62,136 nucleotides of DNA, taken from Clostridiales bacterium UBA4039 (lineage in GTDB: Bacteria; Bacillota; Clostridia; Lachnospirales; Vallitaleaceae). The translations under genes were made by a program, and so were the position numbers. The DNA is taken from positions 1-62,136 of the forward strand of contig DGAD01000001.1 in the NCBI GenBank assembly GCA_002382805.1, read 5' to 3'. The notes beneath the pieces were generated by a model. That model saw only the letters and a program-made list of their open reading frames with translations, was not told the DNA's origin and ran no database searches. Positions 28,424 to 37,769 of this stretch are shown here, in pieces; the stretch's first letter is position 1; the number at the start of each line of letters is the position of its first letter.

Positions 28424-28443
28424 AGCTAGAATAGAGGGAATGC

Positions 28444-29652
28444 ATGAAAAAAAGTAGTTTTTTTATAGGTTTAGCCAGTGGTATGATTTTAATCTTAGCT
28501 CTTCAATTTGTTTTTAATGCATTTTATCCTTTACGATATGTGCTGCAGGAAGTTGTTTCGGAATATACAAATCAAGAGTATGAGAGTTTTGAAACAAAGG
28601 TTGAGGATGTCATTGGAAAACTAAATACATACTATTATGAAGATATTGATGAGGAACTGTTATATGAGGAAGCTATACGTGGGTATGAGGAAGCTATACG
28701 TGAAATGGTCGATAGTGTAGGCGATCCATATACAACATACTTTACAAAGGAAGAGTATGCCTCATTTATGGAAACCATGGAAGGCAGTTATGACGGAATC
28801 GGTGTTGTTATTTCCTATGGGGAGACCGAAGATGAAGTGGTTGTTGTCGCTCCATTTAAAGGTTCGCCAGGAGAAAAAGCAGGCATAAAGCCAAATGATC
28901 AAATCATCGCTGTTGACCATGAAGAGATTAAGGGCATTGCGCTGGATAAATTAGTTGAACGTATTAAAGGGCCCAAAGGGACAGAAGTTATCTTAACGGT
29001 AATACGAAACGGAGAGACGATGGATATTTCAATAGAACGTGCAGAGATTGAGATTCCTACAGTGGAGTATAAAATACTGGAAGATAACATAGGATATATA
29101 GCGATAAGTAGTTTTGACCTTGTTACTGAAGACCAGTTTGAAAATGCAATAGAACAGCTAAATAATCAAGGGCAAGAGGGAATGATTATTGACCTGCGGT
29201 TTAACCCTGGAGGATACTTACACATTGCGTATAATATGATTGATGAATTGTTAAAAGAAGATATGTTAGTCGTATATACTGTGGATAAACAAGGGAATCG
29301 TTCTGAACTTATTACAGAGACAAAGCAATCTTTTGATAAACCACTTGTCATATTGGTCAATGGAAGCAGTGCTAGTGCATCTGAAATTATGTCGGGAGCG
29401 ATAAAAGATCATGATTTAGGAACCATTGTCGGCGAGACGACATTTGGCAAAGGGTTAGTGCAACAAACCATTGACCTTGATGACGACTCAGCCGTTAAGG
29501 TGACGGTTTCAAGGTACTATACACCCGATGGAAATTACATACAAGGGGTTGGAATAGAACCGGATATCTTTGTAGAAGAAGATTATGAAAATGATGTAGA
29601 TGATCAATTAGAAAAAGCAATTGAAGTTATCAAAGAACACATTAATCCATAG
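28444..29652 (+). CDS. ctpA: C-terminal processing peptidase (S41)
   Basis: Membrane-anchored S41 serine protease with 402 residues. An N-terminal membrane helix (about 6-28) precedes a PDZ domain (IGVVISYGE to SIERAEIE) and the protease core. The catalytic dyad is the Ser of GSSASASE (about 309) and the Lys of TFGKG (about 336). An 18-bp sequence is repeated at 28663 and 28684 and encodes YEEAIR twice, a small in-frame duplication before the PDZ domain. Ctp proteases act in envelope or spore signalling and hydrolase turnover. Its place next to ftsEX and the M23 gene suggests control of wall remodelling. Confidence 0.94.
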   Translation: MKKSSFFIGLASGMILILALQFVFNAFYPLRYVLQEVVSEYTNQEYESFETKVEDVIGKLNTYYYEDIDEELLYEEAIRGYEEAIREMVDSVGDPYTTYFTKEEYASFMETMEGSYDGIGVVISYGETEDEVVVVAPFKGSPGEKAGIKPNDQIIAVDHEEIKGIALDKLVERIKGPKGTEVILTVIRNGETMDISIERAEIEIPTVEYKILEDNIGYIAISSFDLVTEDQFENAIEQLNNQGQEGMIIDLRFNPGGYLHIAYNMIDELLKEDMLVVYTVDKQGNRSELITETKQSFDKPLVILVNGSSASASEIMSGAIKDHDLGTIVGETTFGKGLVQQTIDLDDDSAVKVTVSRYYTPDGNYIQGVGIEPDIFVEEDYENDVDDQLEKAIEVIKEHINP

Positions 29653-29676
29653 AACACCATGAGAATACACAAATGA

Positions 29677-29715
29677 TTCAAGCGCCAAAACTAAAACAAA
29701 GACTTGGCGCTTGAA
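29677..29715 (+). repeat. Stable stem-loop between ctpA and the MinJ-like gene
   Basis: A perfect 12-bp, GC-containing stem (TTCAAGCGCCAA at 29677-29688 with TTGGCGCTTGAA at 29704-29715) closes a 15-nt loop. No T-run follows, so it is not a standard terminator. It may be a processing or protective hairpin in the operon mRNA. Confidence 0.7.
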
Positions 29716-29721
29716 CCCTTA

Positions 29722-30978
29722 ATGAAAGATGAGAAAAATATGTTGGAGATAGTAAGAGTAACTTTAGAAAGTGTTGGTCATTCAATTTTTAATATTGTTT
29801 TTGTATTTGGTGTGTGGATTGTTTTTTTAATTAATCGTCGTTTATATCATATTGACATTTATCGAATTATCAAAAAAAAATCAATTCTTCACGTCATGGC
29901 TGACATACTTGTACAAAGTATTATCATTGGAAGCATCATGAGCTTTATTATTGTTTTTGTTGGCGTACCGCTATTTTTTAATGCGTTTTTGGTTTTTCTT
30001 ATTCCAATTTCACTCCTGCTTTCGATGATTCGCATAAGATTTTTAGACATCCATTATAGTGCGGCGCTAATTTCTGTGATGACCTTAGTTTTAAATGGAC
30101 AACGTATAGGTGAATATGTGTTACCCAATATTGAAACACACATTCCTTCGCTTATGCTTCTTGTAGGCATGTTAAATATTATCAAAGGGTTGATGATATG
30201 GTTGACCCAAGACCAAAGTGTTATCCCGGTACTGAGTCGTAAAAATAATCAAATCGTCATGGGACATATCATTCATAAAAGTTGGATTTTACCCATGGGG
30301 ATTTTGCTGCTGCAAGTAGGCGAATTGTTAACCAATGGAATTCAAATGCCACCATGGTGGCCGGTACTTGATTATGGTTATAGCCAAAGCGTATTTTTTT
30401 CAATGCTTCCATTGGTAGCTATGTTAAGTCATAATTCAATTAGCTATACACAAACATTAAAAAATCATAAAAAGCAATATGTATGGAGTAATTTGATAAT
30501 CGGAAGTATCATGATCGTGATTGGTTTTTTTGCACTGCATAGTCTTATACTTCAAGCTGCAGGTACGTTGATGATGATTATTTTGCCAGAAGCCATTCAC
30601 TGGATGCGCCTTCAAAAGGAACGAAAAACCCCGCCCATCTATTCACATCCTGAAAGTGGGCTGCGAATCATGGAAGTTATTGATGGCGGTGTAGCTGATG
30701 AACTTGGTATGGAAATGGGTGAAGTCATTGAAAAAGTCAACGATACGTTGATTCATGATTTTAAACATTTTTTGCGTATGATTAAGGACGCAAAAGAGCA
30801 AATTACCATCGAATCTAGAACTATTTCGGGGCGAATAATTCGATATGAAATTCATAAAACGAAAGATCTGTCCCGCATGGGGGTAAGATTTATTCCGGAG
30901 AAACCGCTAATCACCTATTCCATGGAAAACTATAATCATATTGGATTACTTGACTTTTTAAAAGGAAATTATAAATAG
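29722..30978 (+). CDS. PDZ-domain polytopic membrane protein, MinJ-like
   Basis: A protein of about 418 residues with roughly eight membrane helices and a C-terminal PDZ domain (about residues 310-375, GLRIMEVIDGGVADELGM). This layout is that of MinJ/SwrAB, the Firmicutes topological factor that links DivIVA to MinD. In Bacillus, minJ likewise lies near ctpB, ftsEX and uvrBA, and I recall that neighbourhood without checking it. The start is unsure: ATG 29722 and ATG 29740 both lack a strong ribosome site, while the in-frame TTG at 29704 lies in the preceding hairpin. A terminator follows. Confidence 0.75.
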   Translation: MKDEKNMLEIVRVTLESVGHSIFNIVFVFGVWIVFLINRRLYHIDIYRIIKKKSILHVMADILVQSIIIGSIMSFIIVFVGVPLFFNAFLVFLIPISLLLSMIRIRFLDIHYSAALISVMTLVLNGQRIGEYVLPNIETHIPSLMLLVGMLNIIKGLMIWLTQDQSVIPVLSRKNNQIVMGHIIHKSWILPMGILLLQVGELLTNGIQMPPWWPVLDYGYSQSVFFSMLPLVAMLSHNSISYTQTLKNHKKQYVWSNLIIGSIMIVIGFFALHSLILQAAGTLMMIILPEAIHWMRLQKERKTPPIYSHPESGLRIMEVIDGGVADELGMEMGEVIEKVNDTLIHDFKHFLRMIKDAKEQITIESRTISGRIIRYEIHKTKDLSRMGVRFIPEKPLITYSMENYNHIGLLDFLKGNYK

Positions 30979-30988
30979 ACATATAGAG

Positions 30989-31035
30989 AATCAGACGTTT
31001 CATGTAATGGTCATGGAAGTGTTCTGATTTTTTTT
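30989..31035 (+). terminator. Terminator after the MinJ-like gene
   Basis: An interrupted stem (AATCAGA with TCTGATT, inner TTTCATG with CATGGAA) is followed by eight T. It ends the ftsEX-ctpA transcript before the uvrBA promoter. Confidence 0.82.
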
Positions 31036-31044
31036 GTGATTTCA

Positions 31045-31058
31045 AGAACATATGTTTG
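31045..31058. promoter_or_regulatory. LexA (DinR) box upstream of uvrBA
   Basis: AGAACATATGTTTG matches the Gram-positive SOS box (CGAAC-N4-GTTCG type) at the core GAAC-ATAT-GTT. Only the outer positions differ. It overlaps the -35 of the uvrB promoter, the right place for repression. Confidence 0.75.
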
Positions 31059-31083
31059 CAAATAGAATAGGGTATGGTATAAT
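31056..31083 (+). promoter_or_regulatory. uvrBA promoter
   Basis: TTGCAA (31056-31061), a 16-bp spacer and TATAAT (31078-31083) preceded by TATGG, an extended -10. It overlaps the LexA box by two to three bases. Confidence 0.75.
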
Positions 31084-31140
31084 TATTTAACAGTAAGCAG
31101 AGAAAAGTTTGAGATGATTTGGGTAAAAAGAGGTGTAGGC

Positions 31141-33126
31141 ATGGGACGATTTAATTTACAATCAGAGTTTAAACCAACAGGAGATCAACCACAGGCAATT
31201 CGTCAATTGTTGGAAGGATTTCAAGAAGGGAACACGCATGAGACTTTACTAGGAGTTACTGGCTCAGGAAAAACATTTACTATGGCAAATATCATTCAGG
31301 ATATGAATGTGCCAACATTAATTATTGCGCATAATAAAACTTTGGCGGCGCAATTATATTCTGAGTTTAAAGAGTTTTTTCCAGACAATGCAGTTGAGTA
31401 CTTTGTTAGTTATTATGACTATTATCAACCGGAAGCTTATGTGGCGCATTCAGATACATATATAGAAAAAGATTCATCGATCAACGAGGAGATAGACAAA
31501 TTACGACATTCGGCTACGGCAGCATTAGCAGAGCGCCGTGATGTTATTATTATTGCATCGGTATCGTGTATCTATGGGTTAGGATCGCCGATTGATTATA
31601 AGGAGATGGTGATTTCGCTTCGACCGGGTATGGAATATGACCGTGATGAACTCCTACGTAAGCTTGTCGATATACAGTATAAGCGTAATGACTTGGATTT
31701 TGCTCGTTCTACTTTTCGTGTACGTGGTGATGTGGTTGAAATATTCCCATCAGGTTCCTATGAAAATGCCTTACGTATTGAGTTTTTTGGCGATGAGATT
31801 GAGCGGATTACTGAGATCAATACACTGACAGGTGAAGTGTTGTTTGACTTAAAACATGCGTCAATATTTCCTGCGTCACATTATGTCATTCCAGAAGAAA
31901 AAATCGAAAAAGCTCTAGTGGCAATTGAAGAAGAGATGATTGAACGTGTAGCGTATTTTAAGGCACATGATAAACTTATCGAAGCTCAACGTATCGCTGA
32001 ACGTACAAATTTTGACATGGAGATGATACGAGAGACTGGATTTTGCTCAGGTATTGAAAACTATTCCCGCCACTTAACGGGACTGGCACCAGGGCAAGCT
32101 CCTCACACTTTAATCGACTATTTTCCAAAAGATTTCTTGATTATAGTTGATGAATCCCATATGACGATTCCCCAAATACGAGGCATGTATGCAGGCGACC
32201 AATCAAGAAAGCAAAACCTCGTGGATTATGGATTCCGATTGCCCTCGGCAAAGGATAATCGACCACTGAATTTCTCGGAGTTTGAAGAACGTATCAATCA
32301 GATTTTATATGTGTCAGCGACGCCGGGACCCTATGAAAAAGAGCATGAACAAATGTATGCTGAACAGATAATACGCCCGACAGGATTGCTGGATCCAGAA
32401 GTTTTTGTACGCCCGGTTAAGGGACAAATTGATGACTTGATTGGTGAGATCAATCATGAAGTTGAACTAGGTAAAAAAGTGCTGGTGACAACATTGACGA
32501 AAAAAATGTCTGAGGATTTAACGGACTATATGAAAGAAATAGGGATTCGTGTACGATATCTACATTCGGATATTGATACGCTTGAACGTATTGAGATTGT
32601 ACGTGACTTACGCATGGATGTCTTTGACGTACTTATTGGAATCAACTTGTTACGAGAAGGGTTAGACATCCCAGAAGTCTCTCTTGTGGCGATTGTTGAT
32701 GCAGATAAAGAAGGGTTCTTGCGTTCAGAGACTGCATTGATTCAGACTGTTGGTCGAGCCGCCAGAAATAGTGAAGGACGGGTTATTATGTATGCAGATA
32801 GAATTACTGGGTCTATGGAGCGGGCGATTACAGAAACCAATCGTCGACGTCAGATTCAGCAAGAATACAATGAAGAGCATAATATTACCCCGCAAACAAT
32901 TAAAAAGGCTGTTCGAGAACTCATAGCTATATCTAAAGTAGCAGAATCCAAGAAAACATATACCTTAGACAAAGATCCAGAATCCATGGATAATCAAGAA
33001 CTGGAAAAATTAATTGTTAAACTTAACCAAGATATGAAAAAAGCTGCTTTAAATTTAGACTTTGAACGTGCAGCCATGCTACGTGATGAGCTTTTTAAGT
33101 TGAAAAAGCAGATGCAAGATAGATAG
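31141..33126 (+). CDS. uvrB: Excinuclease ABC subunit B
   Basis: DNA-damage verification helicase of nucleotide excision repair. ATG 31141 follows AAGAGGTG and gives 661 residues; the earlier in-frame ATG 31114 has no site. Motifs in order: Walker [10 protein letters not shown], the beta-hairpin region [10 protein letters not shown], helicase [15 protein letters not shown] (motif VI), and a C-terminal UVR motif ([19 protein letters not shown]) that binds UvrC. It is followed by uvrA after 8 bases. The LexA box and promoter upstream indicate SOS control. Confidence 0.97.
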   Translation: MGRFNLQSEFKPTGDQPQAIRQLLEGFQEGNTHETLLGVTGSGKTFTMANIIQDMNVPTLIIAHNKTLAAQLYSEFKEFFPDNAVEYFVSYYDYYQPEAYVAHSDTYIEKDSSINEEIDKLRHSATAALAERRDVIIIASVSCIYGLGSPIDYKEMVISLRPGMEYDRDELLRKLVDIQYKRNDLDFARSTFRVRGDVVEIFPSGSYENALRIEFFGDEIERITEINTLTGEVLFDLKHASIFPASHYVIPEEKIEKALVAIEEEMIERVAYFKAHDKLIEAQRIAERTNFDMEMIRETGFCSGIENYSRHLTGLAPGQAPHTLIDYFPKDFLIIVDESHMTIPQIRGMYAGDQSRKQNLVDYGFRLPSAKDNRPLNFSEFEERINQILYVSATPGPYEKEHEQMYAEQIIRPTGLLDPEVFVRPVKGQIDDLIGEINHEVELGKKVLVTTLTKKMSEDLTDYMKEIGIRVRYLHSDIDTLERIEIVRDLRMDVFDVLIGINLLREGLDIPEVSLVAIVDADKEGFLRSETALIQTVGRAARNSEGRVIMYADRITGSMERAITETNRRRQIQQEYNEEHNITPQTIKKAVRELIAISKVAESKKTYTLDKDPESMDNQELEKLIVKLNQDMKKAALNLDFERAAMLRDELFKLKKQMQDR

Positions 33127-33134
33127 GAGCAAGT

Positions 33135-35960
33135 ATGTCAAAAAATAAGATTGTTATAAAAGGTGCCAAAGAGCATAATTTAAAAAATATTGATTTAGAG
33201 TTGCCTAGAGATCAGTTTATTGTCATGACAGGACTCAGTGGATCAGGTAAGTCTTCTTTAGCGTTCGATACGATATATGCAGAGGGACAGCGTCGATATG
33301 TTGAATCGTTGTCTTCGTATGCACGTCAATTCTTAGGGCAAATGGAAAAACCTGATGTTGAAACCATTGAAGGCTTGTCGCCGGCAATTTCTATTGACCA
33401 AAAAACAACCCACAAAAATCCACGATCAACGGTGGGAACGGTTACAGAGATTTATGACTACTATCGCTTGTTATATGCTCGGGTTGGAATTCCTCATTGT
33501 CCAAAATGTGGAAAGCCTATTCATAAACAAACAGTGGACCAAATTGTGGACCATATATTAGAACTTGAAGAAGGAACAAAAATTCAGCTATTGGCGCCCA
33601 TCGTACGTGGACGTAAAGGACAGCACACTAAACTGTTGGAGCAAGCAAAAAAAAGTGGCTATATTCGAGTGCTCATTGATGGGAATATGTATGATTTAAG
33701 TGAAGAGATTGAGCTTGAAAAAAATAAAAAGCATACGATCGCTATTGTTGTTGATCGTCTTGTGGTTAAAAAAGATATACAAAAGCGCCTAAGTGACTCC
33801 ATTGAGACGGTTATGCGCCTATCGGAAGGTATCTTAGAAGTTGATGTGATTGGCGCTGAACGCCTAACCTTTAGCCAGCACTTTGCATGCCCAGATTGTG
33901 AAATCAGTATCGAAGAAATTGAACCGAGAATGTTTTCCTTTAACAACCCGTTTGGAGCATGCCCGACATGTCATGGGTTAGGATTTACCATGAAGTTTGA
34001 TCCGGATTTAATTATACCGAATCCATCGCTTTCCATTCGACAAGGTGCAATTCAAGCACCAGGTTGGGGCTTGGCAAATAAGAAAAAAAGTTATACCCTA
34101 AGTCTTTTCGAATCACTGGCAGCAAAGTACAAATTCAGCTTGGATGTGGCCTACAGTCAATTACCCTCAAAAATTCAGACCTTGATTTTATATGGCAATG
34201 AAGGCAAGCAAATTAAAGTGAAATATGAGAATGATCATATGTCCGGTGAATATGCAACAGCATTTGAAGGGGTTATCCCTGGATTGGAGCGTAGATATCA
34301 AGAGACATCATCAGACTACATGCGATCAGAATATGAAGCGCTGATGACGAATGATGAGTGTGAAGCGTGCCATGGAGCACGCCTTAAGCCTGAATCATTA
34401 GCTGTAACTGTAGGAGGAAAAAATATCGTTGAAGTTACAGAACAAGCGATTATTGATATTCAAGCATTTATGGAAAGCCTTCAATTAACAAAGCGCCAAG
34501 AGTTAATTGGTGAGCAAATATTAAAAGAAATCAAAGCACGAATTAATTTTCTTGTTGATGTGGGATTAGATTATCTGTCGTTGTCTCGTACAGCGGGAAC
34601 CCTTTCAGGAGGGGAAGCGCAAAGGATTCGACTTGCAACACAAATCGGTTCAGGGTTAGTTGGAGTGGTTTATATTCTAGATGAACCTTCAATTGGATTG
34701 CATCAAAGAGATAATGGGCGTCTCCTAAAGACATTAAAGCATCTTCGCGACTTAGGTAATACCCTTATTGTTGTTGAACATGATGAAGAGACGATGGAAG
34801 AGGCGGACTTTATTGTTGATATAGGTCCTCGAGCAGGAGTTCATGGGGGTGAAGTCGTTTATGCAGGAGATGTACAAGGGATTAAAACGGCCGAACATTC
34901 CATAACAGGACAGTACCTCTCTAAGCGTCTTGAGATTCCAATACCTAAGGTTAGAAGGGTTCCTGATGAACGCTGGGTAAACATACGTGGAGCAAAGGAA
35001 AACAACTTAAAAGATATCGATGTATCCATTCCTTTGGGGGTATTAACATGCGTGACTGGAGTGTCAGGATCTGGCAAGAGCTCCCTTGTAAATGAAATCT
35101 TATATAAGCGATTGGCAAGAGATCTTAATCGTGCAAAATTAAAACCGGGAGCACACAAAGATATTGAAGGCTTGGAACATTTAGATAAAGTAATTGATAT
35201 AGACCAATCTCCTATTGGACGTACGCCGCGGTCTAATCCAGCAACATACACAGGCGTATTTGATCATATTCGTGATATTTTTTCGGCAACCCAAGATGCC
35301 AAAGTTCGTGGATATGCTAAGGGACGCTTTAGCTTTAATGTTAAAGGGGGACGATGTGAAGCATGCCGCGGAGATGGAATACTGAAGATAGAGATGCACT
35401 TTTTACCGGATATTTATGTTCCGTGTGAAGTATGCCATGGTGAACGCTATAATCGTGAAACATTAGAGATAAAGTATAAAGGGAAGAACATTTCAGAGGT
35501 TTTAGATATGACCGTCGAAGATGCTTTGACTTTTTTTGAAAATGTACCTCGTATAAAAAATAAAATGCAAACACTCTATGACGTAGGTCTAGGTTATATT
35601 AAGTTGGGACAGCCATCCACAACTTTATCAGGAGGAGAAGCCCAAAGGGTAAAATTGGCAACAGAACTTAGTAAGCGAAGCACAGGAAAGACAATGTATA
35701 TATTAGATGAACCGACAACGGGGTTACACTTTGATGATGTAAGCAAATTGATTACAATATTGCAGACGCTTGTAGAACAGGGCAATTCAGTGTTAGTCAT
35801 TGAGCACAATCTTGATGTAATTAAAACGGCAGATTACATTATTGATATGGGACCTGAGGGTGGACATCGTGGTGGAACGGTAATAGGAAAGGGAACGCCG
35901 GAAGAAATAGCTAAAAATAAAAAGTCTTATACTGGGGCTTACATAAAAAAAATGCTCTAA
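33135..35960 (+). CDS. uvrA: Excinuclease ABC subunit A
   Basis: Damage-sensing ATPase that loads UvrB. The 941 residues are full length. The first ABC module has [14 protein letters not shown]; the second has [13 protein letters not shown] near 640. Both signature sequences ([24 protein letters not shown]) are present. Zinc sites: CPKCGKPI in the first insertion, [13 protein letters not shown] in the second, and CEACRGDG with [10 protein letters not shown] in the last zinc finger. The ribosome site is TAGGAG. No clear terminator follows; the next gene has its own promoter. Confidence 0.97.
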   Translation: MSKNKIVIKGAKEHNLKNIDLELPRDQFIVMTGLSGSGKSSLAFDTIYAEGQRRYVESLSSYARQFLGQMEKPDVETIEGLSPAISIDQKTTHKNPRSTVGTVTEIYDYYRLLYARVGIPHCPKCGKPIHKQTVDQIVDHILELEEGTKIQLLAPIVRGRKGQHTKLLEQAKKSGYIRVLIDGNMYDLSEEIELEKNKKHTIAIVVDRLVVKKDIQKRLSDSIETVMRLSEGILEVDVIGAERLTFSQHFACPDCEISIEEIEPRMFSFNNPFGACPTCHGLGFTMKFDPDLIIPNPSLSIRQGAIQAPGWGLANKKKSYTLSLFESLAAKYKFSLDVAYSQLPSKIQTLILYGNEGKQIKVKYENDHMSGEYATAFEGVIPGLERRYQETSSDYMRSEYEALMTNDECEACHGARLKPESLAVTVGGKNIVEVTEQAIIDIQAFMESLQLTKRQELIGEQILKEIKARINFLVDVGLDYLSLSRTAGTLSGGEAQRIRLATQIGSGLVGVVYILDEPSIGLHQRDNGRLLKTLKHLRDLGNTLIVVEHDEETMEEADFIVDIGPRAGVHGGEVVYAGDVQGIKTAEHSITGQYLSKRLEIPIPKVRRVPDERWVNIRGAKENNLKDIDVSIPLGVLTCVTGVSGSGKSSLVNEILYKRLARDLNRAKLKPGAHKDIEGLEHLDKVIDIDQSPIGRTPRSNPATYTGVFDHIRDIFSATQDAKVRGYAKGRFSFNVKGGRCEACRGDGILKIEMHFLPDIYVPCEVCHGERYNRETLEIKYKGKNISEVLDMTVEDALTFFENVPRIKNKMQTLYDVGLGYIKLGQPSTTLSGGEAQRVKLATELSKRSTGKTMYILDEPTTGLHFDDVSKLITILQTLVEQGNSVLVIEHNLDVIKTADYIIDMGPEGGHRGGTVIGKGTPEEIAKNKKSYTGAYIKKML

Positions 35961-35967
35961 TCATTCG

Positions 35968-35996
35968 TTTACAATAATGTGGAAATCTGTTATAAT
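35968..35996 (+). promoter_or_regulatory. Promoter for the PHP-domain gene
   Basis: TTTACA (35968-35973), exactly 17 bases, then TATAAT (35991-35996) with TG one base before it. This is a near-consensus sigma-A promoter just after the uvrA stop codon. Confidence 0.8.
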
Positions 35997-36050
35997 TAGG
36001 TCTGAATTGTACAAGGTGTAATGACAATAATTTAACAAATGGGGATTGCA

Positions 36051-36779
36051 ATGAATGTAAAATATGACTTTCACATCCATACCGCATTATCATCGTGTGC
36101 CTTAGAAGAAATGTCACCAAATAATATTGTGAACATGGCAATTATTAGTGAATTAGACGCTATTGCCATTACAGATCACAATAGCTGCCAAAATGTAGAG
36201 GCAGTAATGACGGTCGCTAAGGAACTTGATCTTGTCGTCATTCCGGGAATGGAAGTTGAAACTCGAGAAGAGATTCATGTTGTCTGTTTATTTGAAACTG
36301 TTCAAGCCTGCAATAAAATGCAGGCATATGTTTATGCCAGTTTACCTAAAAGGAAAAATAAACCTTCTGTTTTAGGACGACAACTCATTTTTGATGTACA
36401 AGATAATATTATTGCAGAAGAAGAAAAACTGTTGTCTTTTGCAACGACAATTCCTCTTGAAGACCTCATTCAACAGACAATTAATCTAGGTGGTGTTGCC
36501 ATTCCGGCACATATTGACCGCCCAAGTTATAGTGTTGTCTCTAACTTGGGGTTTATCCCGCCAAATCTGCCCGTTCAATGTCTTGAAATTTCACAATACG
36601 CAGAGTACAATACATATAAAGATAAATATAAAAAGCACACTCTGTTACAATCATCAGACGCGCATGAACTTGGATTTATAGGCATTTGCATGCAAGAACT
36701 TCAGATTCCTAAAGTATCAAAGTCTCAACTGAACGTAAAAGTTGTGCTTGATTTTTTAAAAAAGATTGACAAATCATAA
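36051..36779 (+). CDS. PHP-domain phosphoesterase
   Basis: Metal-dependent phosphoesterase of 242 residues. I start at ATG 36051, where GGGGA (36041-36045) is the ribosome site; ATG 36039 has none. The PHP motifs are DFHIHTALS, ITDHNS, GMEVET, PAHIDRPS and SSDAHE, so the metal site looks complete. The substrate is unknown; related PHP proteins hydrolyse nucleotide or sugar phosphates. I recall that such genes are often next to [FeFe] hydrogenase operons in Clostridia, and the same order is seen here. The 3' gap of 82 bases holds only a weak hairpin at 36796-36812. Confidence 0.85.
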   Translation: MNVKYDFHIHTALSSCALEEMSPNNIVNMAIISELDAIAITDHNSCQNVEAVMTVAKELDLVVIPGMEVETREEIHVVCLFETVQACNKMQAYVYASLPKRKNKPSVLGRQLIFDVQDNIIAEEEKLLSFATTIPLEDLIQQTINLGGVAIPAHIDRPSYSVVSNLGFIPPNLPVQCLEISQYAEYNTYKDKYKKHTLLQSSDAHELGFIGICMQELQIPKVSKSQLNVKVVLDFLKKIDKS

Positions 36780-36861
36780 ACAAAAAATGTTAGTTAGAGA
36801 TGAATAATCTCTTCTTATATAAAGGTTAAGGCTATGTAATACAATTTTAAGGAGGTTAATG

Positions 36862-37341
36862 ATGGCTGCTAATCACGATTTAACTCAAGAAAAATACCAA
36901 GAACTTGCAGACTTTATTGATGCATTGCCAGATACAAAAGGCGAACTCATCAAAGTTTTGCATAAAGCACAGGGGATTTTCGGATACCTTCCGGCTGATG
37001 TACAAAAATTTGTAGCAAAAAAATTAAAAGTTTCTACAGCAAAGGTGTTTGGAGTCGTAAGTTTCTACTCATTTTTTACTATGGAACCTAAAGGGGAACA
37101 TGATATTTCCATTTGTTTGGGAACAGCATGTTATGTTCGAGGTGCAGAAAAAATAGTTGATGCATTTTCAAAAGAACTCGGTATAGGTGTTGGAGAAACA
37201 ACTCCTGATGGTAAGTTTTCAATTACTGGATTACGATGTATAGGCGCATGTGGTTTGGCTCCTGTTGTAACAATCGGTGAAAAAACTTATGGACGTTTAA
37301 CGGCTGACATGGTTAAAGATATTTTAGCTGAATACAAATAG
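36862..37341 (+). CDS. hndA: NuoE-like [2Fe-2S] subunit of the hydrogenase (HndA)
   Basis: Thioredoxin-fold [2Fe-2S] protein, small subunit of an NAD-linked [FeFe] hydrogenase. ATG 36862 lies 6 bases after GGAGG; ATG 36859 is an alternative. The product has 159 residues. A helical N-terminus precedes the iron-sulfur domain, whose four ligands are in CLGTACYVRG (Cys-x4-Cys) and CIGAC (Cys-x3-Cys). It is the first gene of the four-gene operon. In the complex it should pass electrons between the flavin subunit and the catalytic subunit. Confidence 0.93.
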   Translation: MAANHDLTQEKYQELADFIDALPDTKGELIKVLHKAQGIFGYLPADVQKFVAKKLKVSTAKVFGVVSFYSFFTMEPKGEHDISICLGTACYVRGAEKIVDAFSKELGIGVGETTPDGKFSITGLRCIGACGLAPVVTIGEKTYGRLTADMVKDILAEYK

Positions 37342-37353
37342 GAGGGAAAAATA

Positions 37354-37749
37354 ATGGCAAAAATTAAATCACTTGATGAATTAATGAAGATTAAAAATGA
37401 TGTTAAAAATAAAGTGGCCCTTAGAGAAAAAGGCGATAATGTCGATTCTCTGATTCAGATTAAAGTAGCAATGGCAACATGTGGAATTGCAGCAGGCGCG
37501 CGTGAGGTTATGGATTATCTAATTCAAGAAACACATCGACAAGGCATTGATAACGTTGTTGTTACACAAACAGGATGCATGAGCTATTGTTATGCAGAAC
37601 CTACTATTGAAGTAACTCTACCCAATCAAGAACCCGTTGTATTCGGAGACGTTAATGAAGCGAAGGCAAAAGAGATTATTGAAAAATACTTAAAAGCTGG
37701 AGAACTTGTTGACGGAATCATTCCAGCAACGCATAAGACAGTAGAATAG
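37354..37749 (+). CDS. hndB: [2Fe-2S] ferredoxin-like hydrogenase subunit (HndB)
   Basis: A 131-residue protein with a thioredoxin-like [2Fe-2S] domain. Its cysteines are in ATCGIAAGAREVM and TGCMSYCYAEPTIEV. A short charged N-terminal helix (about 1-30) precedes it. It matches the small second subunit in four-gene NADP-reducing/bifurcating hydrogenase operons; in other species the domain is fused to the NuoF-like subunit. It sits 12 bases after hndA with AGGAGGG upstream. The exact electron path through this subunit is not established by the sequence. Confidence 0.88.
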   Translation: MAKIKSLDELMKIKNDVKNKVALREKGDNVDSLIQIKVAMATCGIAAGAREVMDYLIQETHRQGIDNVVVTQTGCMSYCYAEPTIEVTLPNQEPVVFGDVNEAKAKEIIEKYLKAGELVDGIIPATHKTVE

Positions 37750-37769
37750 AAAGGTTAGGAGGCGTAATA

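Noticed and set aside
36766..36790. TTGACA at the end of the PHP gene as the hydrogenase operon promoter
   Set aside because: It is part of the coding sequence and the only -10 candidate at proper spacing (TTAGTT) is poor.
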